Source: Clostridia bacterium
GTDB lineage: Bacteria > Bacillota > Clostridia > Christensenellales > UBA1242
DNA: 42,806 nucleotides
Reading direction: 5' to 3'
Assembly (NCBI GenBank): GCA_900767835.1
Contig: CAAGAO010000020.1
Span: forward strand, 1 to 42,806
Positions 20,887 to 29,690 of the stretch are shown piece after piece; the first letter of the stretch is position 1, and every line of letters begins with the position of its first letter. A program made the position numbers and the translations under genes. Below the pieces are notes generated by a model. The model was not told the origin of the DNA. It saw nothing but the letters and a program-made list of their open reading frames with translations, and ran no database searches.

Positions 20887-20893
20887 TATTCAC

Positions 20894-22192
20894 CTACCTA
20901 TTTAGATTAGGAAGTTTTGAGTAAAAACCTGCCAAATATTTTTTACTAAATAAATCATTTTTCCTAACACCTTTATAATCTGCAAGCGAAACCAGTGAAC
21001 TAACACCATATTTATCTTTACTCGTAAAATATATTTGGTCACGCCTTAAATCATCATCCATAAGCATAACATTGTGTGCTGTACAAATTAATTGTGCGTT
21101 ACTAGAATTTTTATCTATAGAGTTAAACATTTTTAATAAATAATCGGCAACTAAAAAATGCAATTTTGAATCTATTTCATCAATAAGTATAATTTTACCT
21201 TTATCTAATGCTGCCAAAATAAAACCTAAATAACATAAAAGCCTTGTTGTCCCTTCAGAATGGAACCCTCTGTCTTTAAACAACATTATATCTTTTGTCG
21301 CGACTTTTTCATTTCTATTATTATATACATCAAATTGAGTATCTAGGTCAATATTGTACATTTTTTCATTTTCTTGTTTCAACTGACCATATTTACTTGG
21401 GTCTGCCTGTATTTGCATATTAAAAGCAAGGACGGCATTTAAATCACGCAAATCAACTACCTTATCTTTTACTACATCCATATTTTTGATACCTATGTCA
21501 GCCTTTTTTAATATTTCAACCGCCAAATCTTTGTACTTTTGATTTTCAACCGTGTATATGTCTAAAGAATTAACATTATTTTCAAAAACTATAATTAAAT
21601 TGTTAAACCAATCTAAAACATCTTTTAAATAATTAGATATGGACAAATTAAAATTAGCACCTAAAGACAAAAACAATGTAGTATCTGGGACATTTATGAG
21701 TGATTGTGCTGTTTCATTGCCTGTCAATTTAATTTTGTTTTTAGTCCTTTCAAATACAATAGAGGTCCTTTCGTTTCTTTTATATAGCCATTCTTTTTCT
21801 ATTGTTTCATGTAGTATTGTAAAACCATATCTATACAAATTTCCGTTTTGAATTATCTCAACTTCGTATAAAGAAGGTTCATTACAAGCATTCTCATAAA
21901 AAGCAAAATAATCATTTGATTTTACCATATACGAAAACTGTTGAGCGGATGACATTCTAATTACATTGTACATATATGTTAAGCCTTTTATGATATTTGA
22001 CTTACCTGATGCATTACCACCAAATATTATGGCTGATTTTAACAACTCATTCTCTTCGTTCTTATTAAACAATTTCTCATCTACTTCAAATGTATTTATT
22101 TCTTTTAGCTCATCATCTTTTGTTGCCTGCAAACTCAATTCGTTTTCGTTATAAAAAGATTTAAAATTTTGGAATCTAAAATTAACCAACAT
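20894..22192 (-). CDS. rloA: RloA-like AAA ATPase (AbiLi type)
   Basis: I start at ATG 22192 because AAAGGAG lies about 12 nt upstream; an earlier in-frame start at 22240 lacks a site and overlaps the promoter. The 432-residue protein opens with FRFQNFKSFYNENEL, the usual start of OLD/RecF-like AAA ATPases. Walker A GGNASGKS is at 58-65. An ABC-type signature region (HSEGTTRLL), Walker B KIILIDEIDSKLH and a TAHN switch histidine are near the C-terminus. It is the ATPase half of an RloA/RloB pair, a two-gene phage-defence module. The neighbouring Rrf2 and M16 genes are on the other strand, so the pair is a self-contained unit. Confidence 0.88.
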   Translation of the reverse strand: MLVNFRFQNFKSFYNENELSLQATKDDELKEINTFEVDEKLFNKNEENELLKSAIIFGGNASGKSNIIKGLTYMYNVIRMSSAQQFSYMVKSNDYFAFYENACNEPSLYEVEIIQNGNLYRYGFTILHETIEKEWLYKRNERTSIVFERTKNKIKLTGNETAQSLINVPDTTLFLSLGANFNLSISNYLKDVLDWFNNLIIVFENNVNSLDIYTVENQKYKDLAVEILKKADIGIKNMDVVKDKVVDLRDLNAVLAFNMQIQADPSKYGQLKQENEKMYNIDLDTQFDVYNNRNEKVATKDIMLFKDRGFHSEGTTRLLCYLGFILAALDKGKIILIDEIDSKLHFLVADYLLKMFNSIDKNSSNAQLICTAHNVMLMDDDLRRDQIYFTSKDKYGVSSLVSLADYKGVRKNDLFSKKYLAGFYSKLPNLNR

Positions 22193-22218
22193 AACAAAAT
22201 TTATCTCCTTTGGGATTA

Positions 22219-22247
22219 ATTTTAATATTATTATATACAAAAGTCAA
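22219..22247 (-). promoter_or_regulatory. Promoter of the rloA-rloB operon
   Basis: TTGACT, 17 bp, TAAAAT on the minus strand, directly upstream of the ribosome binding site of rloA. Confidence 0.6.
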
Positions 22248-22429
22248 TAGATTAAACACTAATTTTGCATTTTTTTTACAAATTTACCGTTTTAAGATAA
22301 ATTTTATGATTTGTTTTTGCTTTTCTTTCATTATGTCACAAATTTATCATCTTATATAAAGATATATACGAGGAAAATCATATAATAATATATTGAAAAA
22401 CATTTACAACTATTTTTTGCAATTTGGTA

Positions 22430-22458
22430 TTGTAAAACGATATATTTTGTGGTATTAT
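22430..22458 (+). promoter_or_regulatory. Promoter of the M16 peptidase gene
   Basis: TTGTAA, 17 bp, TATTAT, about 32 bp before the ATG. AGGAGG follows at a good distance from the start. Confidence 0.6.
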
Positions 22459-22490
22459 GTAACAACAGTTTAAATGCTAGGAGGCATATT

Positions 22491-23987
22491 ATGGCTAAAC
22501 AACAAGTATATCAATTTGATAATGGGGCAAGTTTAATATATCAAAAACAAACGGCTTTTAATGGTTATTCATTCGCCATTGGTTTTAGATGTGGTGCTCA
22601 ACTTGACGGAAAATATAAAGGACTTAGTCATCTTTTAGAACATTTGCTTTTTAGAACTCCAAACCCAAAATCTACCACAATACTTTTGGATAATATTTTA
22701 AAATATACTATTGACCAAAATGCTTACACTTCTAAAAATTGTATTTGCGTTACTTTTGATTCTGTGTATAAAAATGTTGAGCAATCTTTGAAAAATGTTA
22801 CCGATATGCTAAACAGACGTTTTACAAAAGAACAAATTGCTCGCGAGATTGAAATTGTAAAACACGAAATTAATATGTATAAAGATATTGAATGCAATGA
22901 AAGACAATCTGCTTACGAACTTTTAATAGATACCTTAATGGACGACACAAACATTTTTAACTTAGACATTTTAGGTACTACAAAAACATTGAATATGATT
23001 ACACCAGAACTTTTGTCTAATTATATGAAAAGATATTTTAACCTAGACAACCTAATTATTTCCGTCACAACAAATAAATCTCTTGATAACGTTGTTGAAC
23101 TTTGCAACAAGCACATTTTCCCATCTTTAAAACCAGCATCAAAGCCTGAATATATTATTCCAACACCAAACCCTTTAAAATTTAAAGATTTAAATGCCTT
23201 GGTTGCTGTACCTAATATGGATAGTCAAAATGTCTCTATATGCTTACTTTTGAGAGAACGTTCTAACCTTTCAGAAGACATTAATTTGGAATATGCTTAT
23301 GATGTTATTGAAGAATATTTAATGAACAATATGGGAAGCATACTTTGGGACGTATTGCGTGAAAAAAATCAACTTGTTTATAACTTTTCACTCTCTAACC
23401 TAGACTACACTTATGCAAAATTTAAAGCCTTTCAAGCAACCACAACAACAAACAAAATGCGTAAAACTATTGCAGAGGTTTGCAAGGCTATTAGAAACAT
23501 TGGCTTATATGGTGTGCCACCTAAAAAATTTAATGATGTTAAAAAAGCATTGACCGACATTAGAACCGCCACACTTAACAAATATAGAGCCTATGATGCA
23601 AATCAAAACTTTATAACATATTTACATGGCGACCCATTTGTTGATTACAAAAAAGTTAATGACTATATTCAAAATATGACCCTTGAAGATTTTAACAATC
23701 ACATTATGCAAATCTACTCAACCGCAAATGTGTCTTTGGCTGTTGAAGGCAAATTTGATTCAAGAAAATGCTACAACTTGCCAGAAGTTGAAAAAATGCT
23801 TGGAAACTACTCTAGTGTTGGTTACGAGCAAGAATACAATTTACCAAAAATTGAGACATCTCCAATTCCCGACCCTAACCTACAAGCCCTAGAAGACCTA
23901 GCAAACAAATATTTAATACAAAAACAACAAGAAGGCAGTCAATCAACCGACACCTTTGTTACAATGGATAATGAAAAAACCAAATAA
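22491..23987 (+). CDS. M16-family zinc peptidase (insulinase/pitrilysin type)
   Basis: I start at ATG 22491, preceded by AGGAGG; the product is 498 residues. The inverted zinc motif HLLEH is at 47-51 and the third ligand is Glu126 in VKHEINM, exactly the 76-residue spacing usual for M16. The C-terminal half has the second M16 lobe, with LREKNQLVYNFS typical of substrate-binding residues. No signal peptide is seen, so it is probably cytosolic. Many bacteria carry M16 genes as active/inactive pairs (YmfF/YmfH). Here there is one gene only, presumably acting as a homodimer or with a distant partner. It ends opposite the BspA-repeat gene with a shared terminator. Confidence 0.92.
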   Translation: MAKQQVYQFDNGASLIYQKQTAFNGYSFAIGFRCGAQLDGKYKGLSHLLEHLLFRTPNPKSTTILLDNILKYTIDQNAYTSKNCICVTFDSVYKNVEQSLKNVTDMLNRRFTKEQIAREIEIVKHEINMYKDIECNERQSAYELLIDTLMDDTNIFNLDILGTTKTLNMITPELLSNYMKRYFNLDNLIISVTTNKSLDNVVELCNKHIFPSLKPASKPEYIIPTPNPLKFKDLNALVAVPNMDSQNVSICLLLRERSNLSEDINLEYAYDVIEEYLMNNMGSILWDVLREKNQLVYNFSLSNLDYTYAKFKAFQATTTTNKMRKTIAEVCKAIRNIGLYGVPPKKFNDVKKALTDIRTATLNKYRAYDANQNFITYLHGDPFVDYKKVNDYIQNMTLEDFNNHIMQIYSTANVSLAVEGKFDSRKCYNLPEVEKMLGNYSSVGYEQEYNLPKIETSPIPDPNLQALEDLANKYLIQKQQEGSQSTDTFVTMDNEKTK

Positions 23988-24135
23988 TTTAAACAAGTAT
24001 ATTAATTTAAAAATGATTTAATAAAATATACTATTAATTTGTTTAATTATTGATTTTAAAATTAAAACGGTTATTAAAACTACAATAATTATCACAAAAA
24101 TATTTGTAATTAATTTAAAAATATAATAACCATTC

Positions 24136-24173
24136 AAAAAAACTCGGTTTTAAATAATAAAACCGAGTTTTTT
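24136..24173. terminator. Bidirectional terminator between convergent genes
   Basis: A long perfect stem (core AACTCGGTTTTA with TAAAACCGAGTT) flanked by A- and T-runs sits between the stops of the M16 peptidase and BspA-repeat genes. Confidence 0.9.
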
Positions 24174-24236
24174 GATTTTTTTGTTAGATATGTTAAAAGT
24201 TTTAACTATTTTATTGTTTATATAACTATGACAAAA

Positions 24237-25916
24237 TTATGCCTTTTCGGTTAAATATCCTTTAGCTCCTGTGTGTGCATTGGTTTTATCTTTAACATTT
24301 GCATCAAAATTTGGAAGTTTTGTGCAACCTAAGAACATATCGCCACTATCTGTAACACTTGCAGTTGACCATTTGCTTGAATTAACATAAATGGTTCTAA
24401 GTTCATTAGAAGATGCGAACATAAAAAACATATTTGTTACATTGCTTGTGTTGAAGTTACTTAAATCTAGGCTAGTAAGTAAACTGCAAAAATAGAACAT
24501 AGCACTCATATTTGTTACTTTGCTTGTGTTAAAGTTTCTTACATCTAGACTGGTGCCACTGTATTTATAGAACATAGAACTCATATTAGTTACACTGCTT
24601 GTATTGAAATTACTTAAATTTAGGCTGGTGAGTACTTCGCAACCATAGAACATAGAACTCATAGTAGTTACACTGCTTGTATTGAAGTTACTTAAATTTA
24701 GGCTGGTGAGTGCTTTGCAACCAAAGAACATAGAACCCATATCTGTTACATTGCTGGTGTCAAAATTGCTTAAATCTAGGCTGGTGATTTTACCACAACC
24801 AGAGAACATAGAACTCATATCTGTTAGATTGCTTGTATCAAAGTTCCTTAAATTTAGGCTGGCAAGTTCGCTACAATTTTTGAACATACCACTCATACTT
24901 GTTATATTGCTGGTGTCAGAATTGCTTAAATCTAGGTTGGTGATTTTACCACAACCAGAAAACATAGACCCCATATCTGTTAGATTGCTTGTATCAAAGT
25001 TCCTTAAATTTAGGCTGGTGAGACTACTGAAAGAAGAGAACATAGAACTACAATTTTGTGTAGCATAAATTCTTGCTGGTGAGTAAACAATTATTTCTTT
25101 GCTAGTAGAATTATAATATGCAACAACATCTGTTACACTTGTGTTGTTTGTTAAATCACTTTGTTCACTTGTTGCATTTAATGCACCAACTTTAATTTGT
25201 GTGTAATTAGGATTACTTTTAATAGATTCATCTACCACATTTACAAAACTTATTGATTTTACTCCAAAAGAATTGAATCCTATTTTGCTTACCCAGTTAG
25301 TTGCAAGATATGATGGTGCTTGTGATTTTGTAAAGTTTAAAAGAGTTGCATTTGATAAATTAATTGGAGTACCTAAACTTGAATACTCTCCGCTTACTTT
25401 ATTTAGTTGGAGTTTAACTGTTAAGGTAACTGAAGAACCTTCTTGTCCTTGTGGAGCAAGAGTTTCGCCATTGTTTGGTGCATAGATAAATATTCTATTG
25501 TTATTTATGCAATTTTGGTTTACTGTTACATCTACATAGTAGGCAGACTCGTTGGTTATTGTAAATGTAAAGACAATATCGTTTACTTCATGATATTTAT
25601 CTGTGTTTAAATCGTCAAAACATACTGTACCTATATCCCAAACATTGTTCGAACCAGTGATTGTTTTTGCAGTACCACCTTCTGCATTGGTACTATTAAA
25701 GTACTTTGTTACCGCTCTGTTTGTAGAATCGTTAACTTTTTCATATGCATTCATTTCGCCTTTTATTGCAATTTCACAATTGTGAGCAGTAAAACCTATT
25801 GTACCACTTACATTAAGGCTAGCAGTTTTTGCTGAATATACACCTATGGCTATTGCGCAAACACACATACATAGCACTGCAATATTTAGCAAAATGTTAA
25901 ATTTTCTTTTTTTCAT
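24237..25916 (-). CDS. Secreted BspA-type (DUF285) leucine-rich repeat protein
   Basis: The 559-residue product starts MKKRKFN, with a hydrophobic segment and then VYSAKTASLNVSGTIGFTAH, nearly identical to the DUF6273 protein at 11143-12615. Residues about 50-290 hold an N-terminal domain without clear match. From about 295 on, nine repeats of 26 residues follow the pattern LTSLNLSNFNTSxVTNMSSMFxGC, the DUF285/Mycoplasma-lipoprotein/BspA leucine-rich fold found in adhesins. The protein ends shortly after the last degenerate repeat with KGYLTEKA; no anchor motif is visible. The ribosome binding site is AAAAAGGGGAAAAGT. The promoter carries a G9 spacer and is followed by an untranslated leader of about 260 nt. 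I infer a phase-variable surface or secreted adhesin. Confidence 0.9.
   Translation of the reverse strand: MKKRKFNILLNIAVLCMCVCAIAIGVYSAKTASLNVSGTIGFTAHNCEIAIKGEMNAYEKVNDSTNRAVTKYFNSTNAEGGTAKTITGSNNVWDIGTVCFDDLNTDKYHEVNDIVFTFTITNESAYYVDVTVNQNCINNNRIFIYAPNNGETLAPQGQEGSSVTLTVKLQLNKVSGEYSSLGTPINLSNATLLNFTKSQAPSYLATNWVSKIGFNSFGVKSISFVNVVDESIKSNPNYTQIKVGALNATSEQSDLTNNTSVTDVVAYYNSTSKEIIVYSPARIYATQNCSSMFSSFSSLTSLNLRNFDTSNLTDMGSMFSGCGKITNLDLSNSDTSNITSMSGMFKNCSELASLNLRNFDTSNLTDMSSMFSGCGKITSLDLSNFDTSNVTDMGSMFFGCKALTSLNLSNFNTSSVTTMSSMFYGCEVLTSLNLSNFNTSSVTNMSSMFYKYSGTSLDVRNFNTSKVTNMSAMFYFCSLLTSLDLSNFNTSNVTNMFFMFASSNELRTIYVNSSKWSTASVTDSGDMFLGCTKLPNFDANVKDKTNAHTGAKGYLTEKA
24318..25022 (-). repeat. 78-bp coding repeats of the BspA-type gene
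   Basis: Nine copies of a 78-bp unit encode the 26-residue repeats. There is also a longer period: a stretch of more than 100 bp starting at 24751 recurs almost unchanged 156 bp further at 24907, evidence of recent duplication of two units. Confidence 0.9.
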
Positions 25917-26185
25917 ACTTTTCCCCTTTTTTTAGTTAAAGTAAAAATTGGTTTTATGCTTTTGCTCTTAGAGTATTTGCATATTTTTTATAATTAACAA
26001 AATTTTAGTATTTTTTGAAAAAGTGTTTTGTTGTTAATTCCAAAGTTTTTTTGTTTTTAACGATATTGTGCAATGTATTTAATAACGCATTTTCTTGTTT
26101 ATTGAAAATAACAAACTGCATTATCTAAATATAAAAACAATACTAGCAAAAGACATAAAAATATATATTTTTACTCTTTAAGACA

Positions 26186-26213
26186 ATTATATCTCCCCCC
26201 CCCGCGTTGTCAA
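26186..26213 (-). promoter_or_regulatory. Promoter with a poly-G9 spacer, second copy
   Basis: TTGACA and TATAAT on the minus strand are 16 bp apart, with nine G between them (C-run 26195-26203). The core and 31 surrounding bases equal those at 12764-12794, and weaker similarity extends about 45 bp further upstream of the -35 box. The stretch 25917-26185 downstream is the AT-rich leader of the BspA-repeat gene and holds no other gene. Confidence 0.8.
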
Positions 26214-26241
26214 ACAATTTTTTTAATTTGTCTAAATAATT

Positions 26242-26269
26242 TTGAAAATGCAAATTTTTAAAGTATACT
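26242..26269 (+). promoter_or_regulatory. Promoter of fhs
   Basis: TTGAAA, 16 bp, TATACT, about 20 bp before the start codon. It diverges from the poly-G promoter less than 30 bp away. Confidence 0.55.
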
Positions 26270-26288
26270 TTATGTAAAAGAGGTGGAT

Positions 26289-27935
26289 ATGACAGATATT
26301 GAAATTGCAGAAAGCATTAAAATGCAAAACATTGTTGAGATTGCAAAAAAAATAGGTCTTTGTGAAGATGACCTAACTTTATACGGTAAATACAAAGCAA
26401 AGGTAGCCAAAAAAATTATTGATGATAAAAAAGGCAAACTTATTTTAGTCACTGCTATTAGTCCTACAAAAGCAGGCAATGGCAAAACAACCGTTTCTAT
26501 TGGGCTGGCAGATGCTTTGGCAAGATTAAATAAAAAAGTTTGCCTTGCGTTAAGAGAACCATCACTTGGTCCAGTTTTTGGAATTAAAGGCGGGGCAACT
26601 GGTGGTGGTTATAGTCAAATTGTCCCTATGGCGGACATCAATTTGCATTTTAATGGCGATTTCCACGCAATTACAAGTGCAAACAATCTTTTATCTAGCA
26701 TTATTGACAACCATATTTTCCAGGGCAATGAACTTGGTTTTGAAGAAGTCGTTTTTAAAAGATGTTTAGACCTTAACGACAGAGCCTTGCGAGAATGTGA
26801 AGTTGGACTTTCCAAAGGTTGCAAAAAAAGAGAAGAACATTTTACAATAACCTCTGCTAGTGAAGTTATGGCTATAATGTGTCTTGCTCGCGATTTAAAA
26901 GATTTAAAACAAAGGCTTGGAAATATTCTTGTTGGATTTGCTCACGATAAAAAACCAATTTATGCAAAAGATTTAAAAGCGGAAAATGCTATGACTATTC
27001 TTTTAAAAGATGCTATCTTACCAAACCTTGTTCAAACGCTTGAAGGAACTCCTGCACTTGTCCATTTAGGACCATTTGCAAATATTGCTCATGGTTGCAA
27101 CAGTATTATTGCAACAAAAATGGCACTCAGCCTTGCCGACTACTGCGTAACCGAGGCAGGTTTTGGTGCCGACCTTGGCGGAGAAAAATTTATTGATTTA
27201 AAATGTAGATTAAATAATCTTAAACCTAATTGTGTTGTGCTTGTTGCGACTATTAAGGCATTAAAACTTAACGGTGGCGAAAGTGATGATAACCTATGCA
27301 AAGAAAATCTATCCGCACTTGAACTTGGAATGAAAAATCTTGAAAGGCACTTGCACTCCATTAAAAATGTTTACAAACTGCCTTGTGTAGTCACACTGAA
27401 TCGCTTTGAAAGTGATAGCCAAAAAGAAATTGATTTTGCAAAACAATATATGGAAAATTTAGGGGCAAATCTTATTGTAAATGATGTTTGGGCAAAAGGC
27501 GGACTAGGTGGGCTAGACCTTGCAAAACAAGTACTAATAGAATGTGAAAAAGCAAACAATGATTTTAGTTTTGCTTACGATTTAAATAAACCAGTGAAAG
27601 AAAAAATATTTGACATAGCAAGTAAAATTTACGGAGCAAATGGTGTAAACTATTCCGCCAAAGCGGAAGAAACTATAGTCGAAATTGAAAGATTAGGTTA
27701 TGCTAATTTACCAATAATAATGGCAAAAACACAATTTTCTTTTACTGATAATCCTAAAATTTTGGGAGCACCAACAAACTTTGAGATTAATGTTGACGAC
27801 ATTGAAATAAAAACTGGTGCGGGCTTTTTGGTTGTAATTTTGGGCAAAATGATGTTAATGCCAGGTCTAAGCAAATCTCCTTCTGCTATTTCTATGACTA
27901 TAGACGACAATGGTAAAATTGAAGGATTGTTTTAA
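26289..27935 (+). CDS. fhs: Formate--tetrahydrofolate ligase
   Basis: The enzyme joins formate to tetrahydrofolate with ATP, giving 10-formyl-THF for one-carbon metabolism. The 548-residue product is close to the usual 555-560. The P-loop PTKAGNGKTT is at 59-68, followed by the family phrases LREPSLGPVFGIKGGATGGG and MADINLHFNGDFHAI. The C-terminal end has KTQFSFTDNP and MPGLSKSPSA, again typical. I place the start at ATG 26289 with AGAGG five bases before it; an in-frame GTG at 26283 would lie inside that site. It is monocistronic, ending at a bidirectional terminator. Confidence 0.97.
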   Translation: MTDIEIAESIKMQNIVEIAKKIGLCEDDLTLYGKYKAKVAKKIIDDKKGKLILVTAISPTKAGNGKTTVSIGLADALARLNKKVCLALREPSLGPVFGIKGGATGGGYSQIVPMADINLHFNGDFHAITSANNLLSSIIDNHIFQGNELGFEEVVFKRCLDLNDRALRECEVGLSKGCKKREEHFTITSASEVMAIMCLARDLKDLKQRLGNILVGFAHDKKPIYAKDLKAENAMTILLKDAILPNLVQTLEGTPALVHLGPFANIAHGCNSIIATKMALSLADYCVTEAGFGADLGGEKFIDLKCRLNNLKPNCVVLVATIKALKLNGGESDDNLCKENLSALELGMKNLERHLHSIKNVYKLPCVVTLNRFESDSQKEIDFAKQYMENLGANLIVNDVWAKGGLGGLDLAKQVLIECEKANNDFSFAYDLNKPVKEKIFDIASKIYGANGVNYSAKAEETIVEIERLGYANLPIIMAKTQFSFTDNPKILGAPTNFEINVDDIEIKTGAGFLVVILGKMMLMPGLSKSPSAISMTIDDNGKIEGLF

Positions 27936-28076
27936 TATATTTAAGGTTAATAATTGTAATTATATTTTTATTTGATAATATTATTAAAACTTTTAATAAA
28001 AAAATATTTTTTAAAAATCATTTTCTCATATAATAGTTTTTTATTTAAAAATATAATCATTTTGAGTAAAAATCAT

Positions 28077-28112
28077 AAAAAGCGGTTTTTTAATGCAAAA
28101 TACCGCTTTTTT
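28077..28112. terminator. Bidirectional terminator between fhs and trmN6
   Basis: AAAAAGCGGT pairs with ACCGCTTTTTT; A- and T-runs on either side serve both convergent genes. Confidence 0.88.
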
Positions 28113-28132
28113 ATAAATTTTAAAATTAATTG

Positions 28133-28873
28133 TTAATTTTTAAATAATTTTTGTAAAGTTTGAATATACTCGCCCTTTAAATTATTTGTAAAAATTGGTG
28201 GCATTATCTTTAATTGTTGTTTTCCACCAAGCGTGGCTTCACACAAAAATGTTGTTGAGTTCTTATTTTCATTTGGGTGAATAAAGAAAACTTTTTTGGG
28301 TGTTAGATTATACTTTTTCATCTCTACAACGCATTCATCAAAACGAGATGAGTCGTATATAAAATAGAACTTTCCACCATACTTTAACATTTTGCTTACA
28401 GAAATAAACATTTGGTCAAGTGGCAATTCTTTATCAAAACGACTTAACACTTTTTCGTTAACATTTCCACACACTTTACTATCATATTTAAAATATGGAG
28501 GGTTAGAAAAAATTACATCAATACTTCCCGCTTTTAAATAGTTTGAATAGTTTTGAACCTTATCATTTATTACATCAATTTTATCTTGCATTTTGCAAAT
28601 TTGCACATTTTTTATTGCAAGTTGACTCTGTTTGTTTTGCAACTCAAAAGCATAAATCTTTTTAGGAGTTTGCTTGTAATTTACTAAAATAGAAATTACT
28701 CCCGAGCCTGTGCCTATTTCTAAACATATATCAGTCTTTTTTGTTTTTACAAAATTTGCAAGCAAAACCGAGTCGCTGGTAAAAGAATAGCCATCAACTT
28801 TTTGTATTATTTTTAAACCGTCTAATTGCAAATCATCAAGCCTTTCGTCTTCACTTAAATAAATTTCTTCCAT
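28133..28873 (-). CDS. trmN6: tRNA1(Val) (adenine37-N6)-methyltransferase-like protein
   Basis: The 246-residue protein is a class I SAM-dependent methyltransferase of the YabB/YfiC (TrmN6) type. The SAM-binding motif CLEIGTGSGVISI is at about 54-66 and the N6-adenine/amine signature NPPYFK at about 124-129. The N-terminus DGLKIIQKVDGYSFTSDSV is characteristic of this family, which modifies adenine 37 in tRNA. It begins 7 bp after the stop of ricT and ends the PHP-holB-ricT-trmN6 cluster. No clear Shine-Dalgarno precedes the ATG, so it probably relies on coupling with ricT. Confidence 0.92.
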   Translation of the reverse strand: MEEIYLSEDERLDDLQLDGLKIIQKVDGYSFTSDSVLLANFVKTKKTDICLEIGTGSGVISILVNYKQTPKKIYAFELQNKQSQLAIKNVQICKMQDKIDVINDKVQNYSNYLKAGSIDVIFSNPPYFKYDSKVCGNVNEKVLSRFDKELPLDQMFISVSKMLKYGGKFYFIYDSSRFDECVVEMKKYNLTPKKVFFIHPNENKNSTTFLCEATLGGKQQLKIMPPIFTNNLKGEYIQTLQKLFKN

Positions 28874-28880
28874 ACTATAT

Positions 28881-29690
28881 TTAAAACTTTAAATCTTTTA
28901 CTTCGTACTCTCTAATACTTTGCGAGCCGTCAGCATTAATAAATTTAACACTTGATTGTTGTTTTAATAAGTTATTATAAATTACCAGACCTTTGCCATC
29001 TGGGGTAATAACTTCGGTGTTAATTCGTGGCATTTTTTTACATACTTCACTATAAAAATCATTCTCATATGCAAGACAACATTTTAATTTACCACATAGC
29101 CCACTTATGCTCGTTGGGTTTAATGACAAATTTTGATTTTTTGCCATTTTAATACTACTCTTTGTAGGTTCATTTAAAAATTTTGAGCAACAACATTCCC
29201 TACCGCAAGGACCAAGACCGCCCATAAATTTTGTTTCCTCTCGGGAGTCTAACTGTTTGAGTTCAATACGCATTTTATATTTCCCAGCAAGCAGTTTTAC
29301 TAGTTCCCTAAAATCAACTCTGTTTTCAGCGGTAAAGCATATTAAAACTTTACTTGCATCAAAATTCAATTCGCTGGATACAACTTTCATTTCTAGTTGT
29401 AAGTTTTTTGCAAAATCTTCACAAGATTTTTTAATTTCCTCTTCTTTTTGTTTATTATTTTCCTTTTGTGCTAAATCTTCCTTTGATGCAACTCTTACAA
29501 CCCTTTTTAGTGGCTCTAGAAAAATAGAATCGTCTACCGCTTTTACTTTTGAGCATATTGTTCCAATCTCCATACCCCTAATGGTATCAACCACAACACT
29601 TTCGCCAAAGCGAACAAACACTTCAGAACAATCAAATGAATATGCTTTACCATTTGGTGTAAAGCAAACTTTTACTTCTTTTATTTGCAT
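28881..29690 (-). CDS. ricT: PSP1-domain protein RicT (YaaT)
   Basis: The 269-residue protein matches RicT/YaaT. An N-terminal part is followed by the PSP1 domain with the conserved cysteine-rich phrases GGLGPCGRECCCS and GLCGKLKCCLAYE. In Bacillus, RicT forms with RicA and RicF an iron-sulfur complex that acts with RNase Y in mRNA maturation; the cysteines seen here are its likely cluster ligands. The gene overlaps the end of holB by 10 bp, the usual order in Bacillota (holB-ricT-trmN6). Confidence 0.95.
   Translation of the reverse strand: MQIKEVKVCFTPNGKAYSFDCSEVFVRFGESVVVDTIRGMEIGTICSKVKAVDDSIFLEPLKRVVRVASKEDLAQKENNKQKEEEIKKSCEDFAKNLQLEMKVVSSELNFDASKVLICFTAENRVDFRELVKLLAGKYKMRIELKQLDSREETKFMGGLGPCGRECCCSKFLNEPTKSSIKMAKNQNLSLNPTSISGLCGKLKCCLAYENDFYSEVCKKMPRINTEVITPDGKGLVIYNNLLKQQSSVKFINADGSQSIREYEVKDLKF

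Noticed and set aside
22386..22430. TATAATA-type boxes upstream of the M16 promoter
   Set aside because: Many -10-like hexamers occur in this AT-rich DNA; only the one at 22453 has both a -35 box at 17 bp and a suitable distance to the start.
24682..25068. Plus-strand open frame opposite the BspA repeats
   Set aside because: It mirrors the 78-bp repeats on the complementary strand, has no ribosome binding site, and the minus-strand reading gives the well-known DUF285 pattern.
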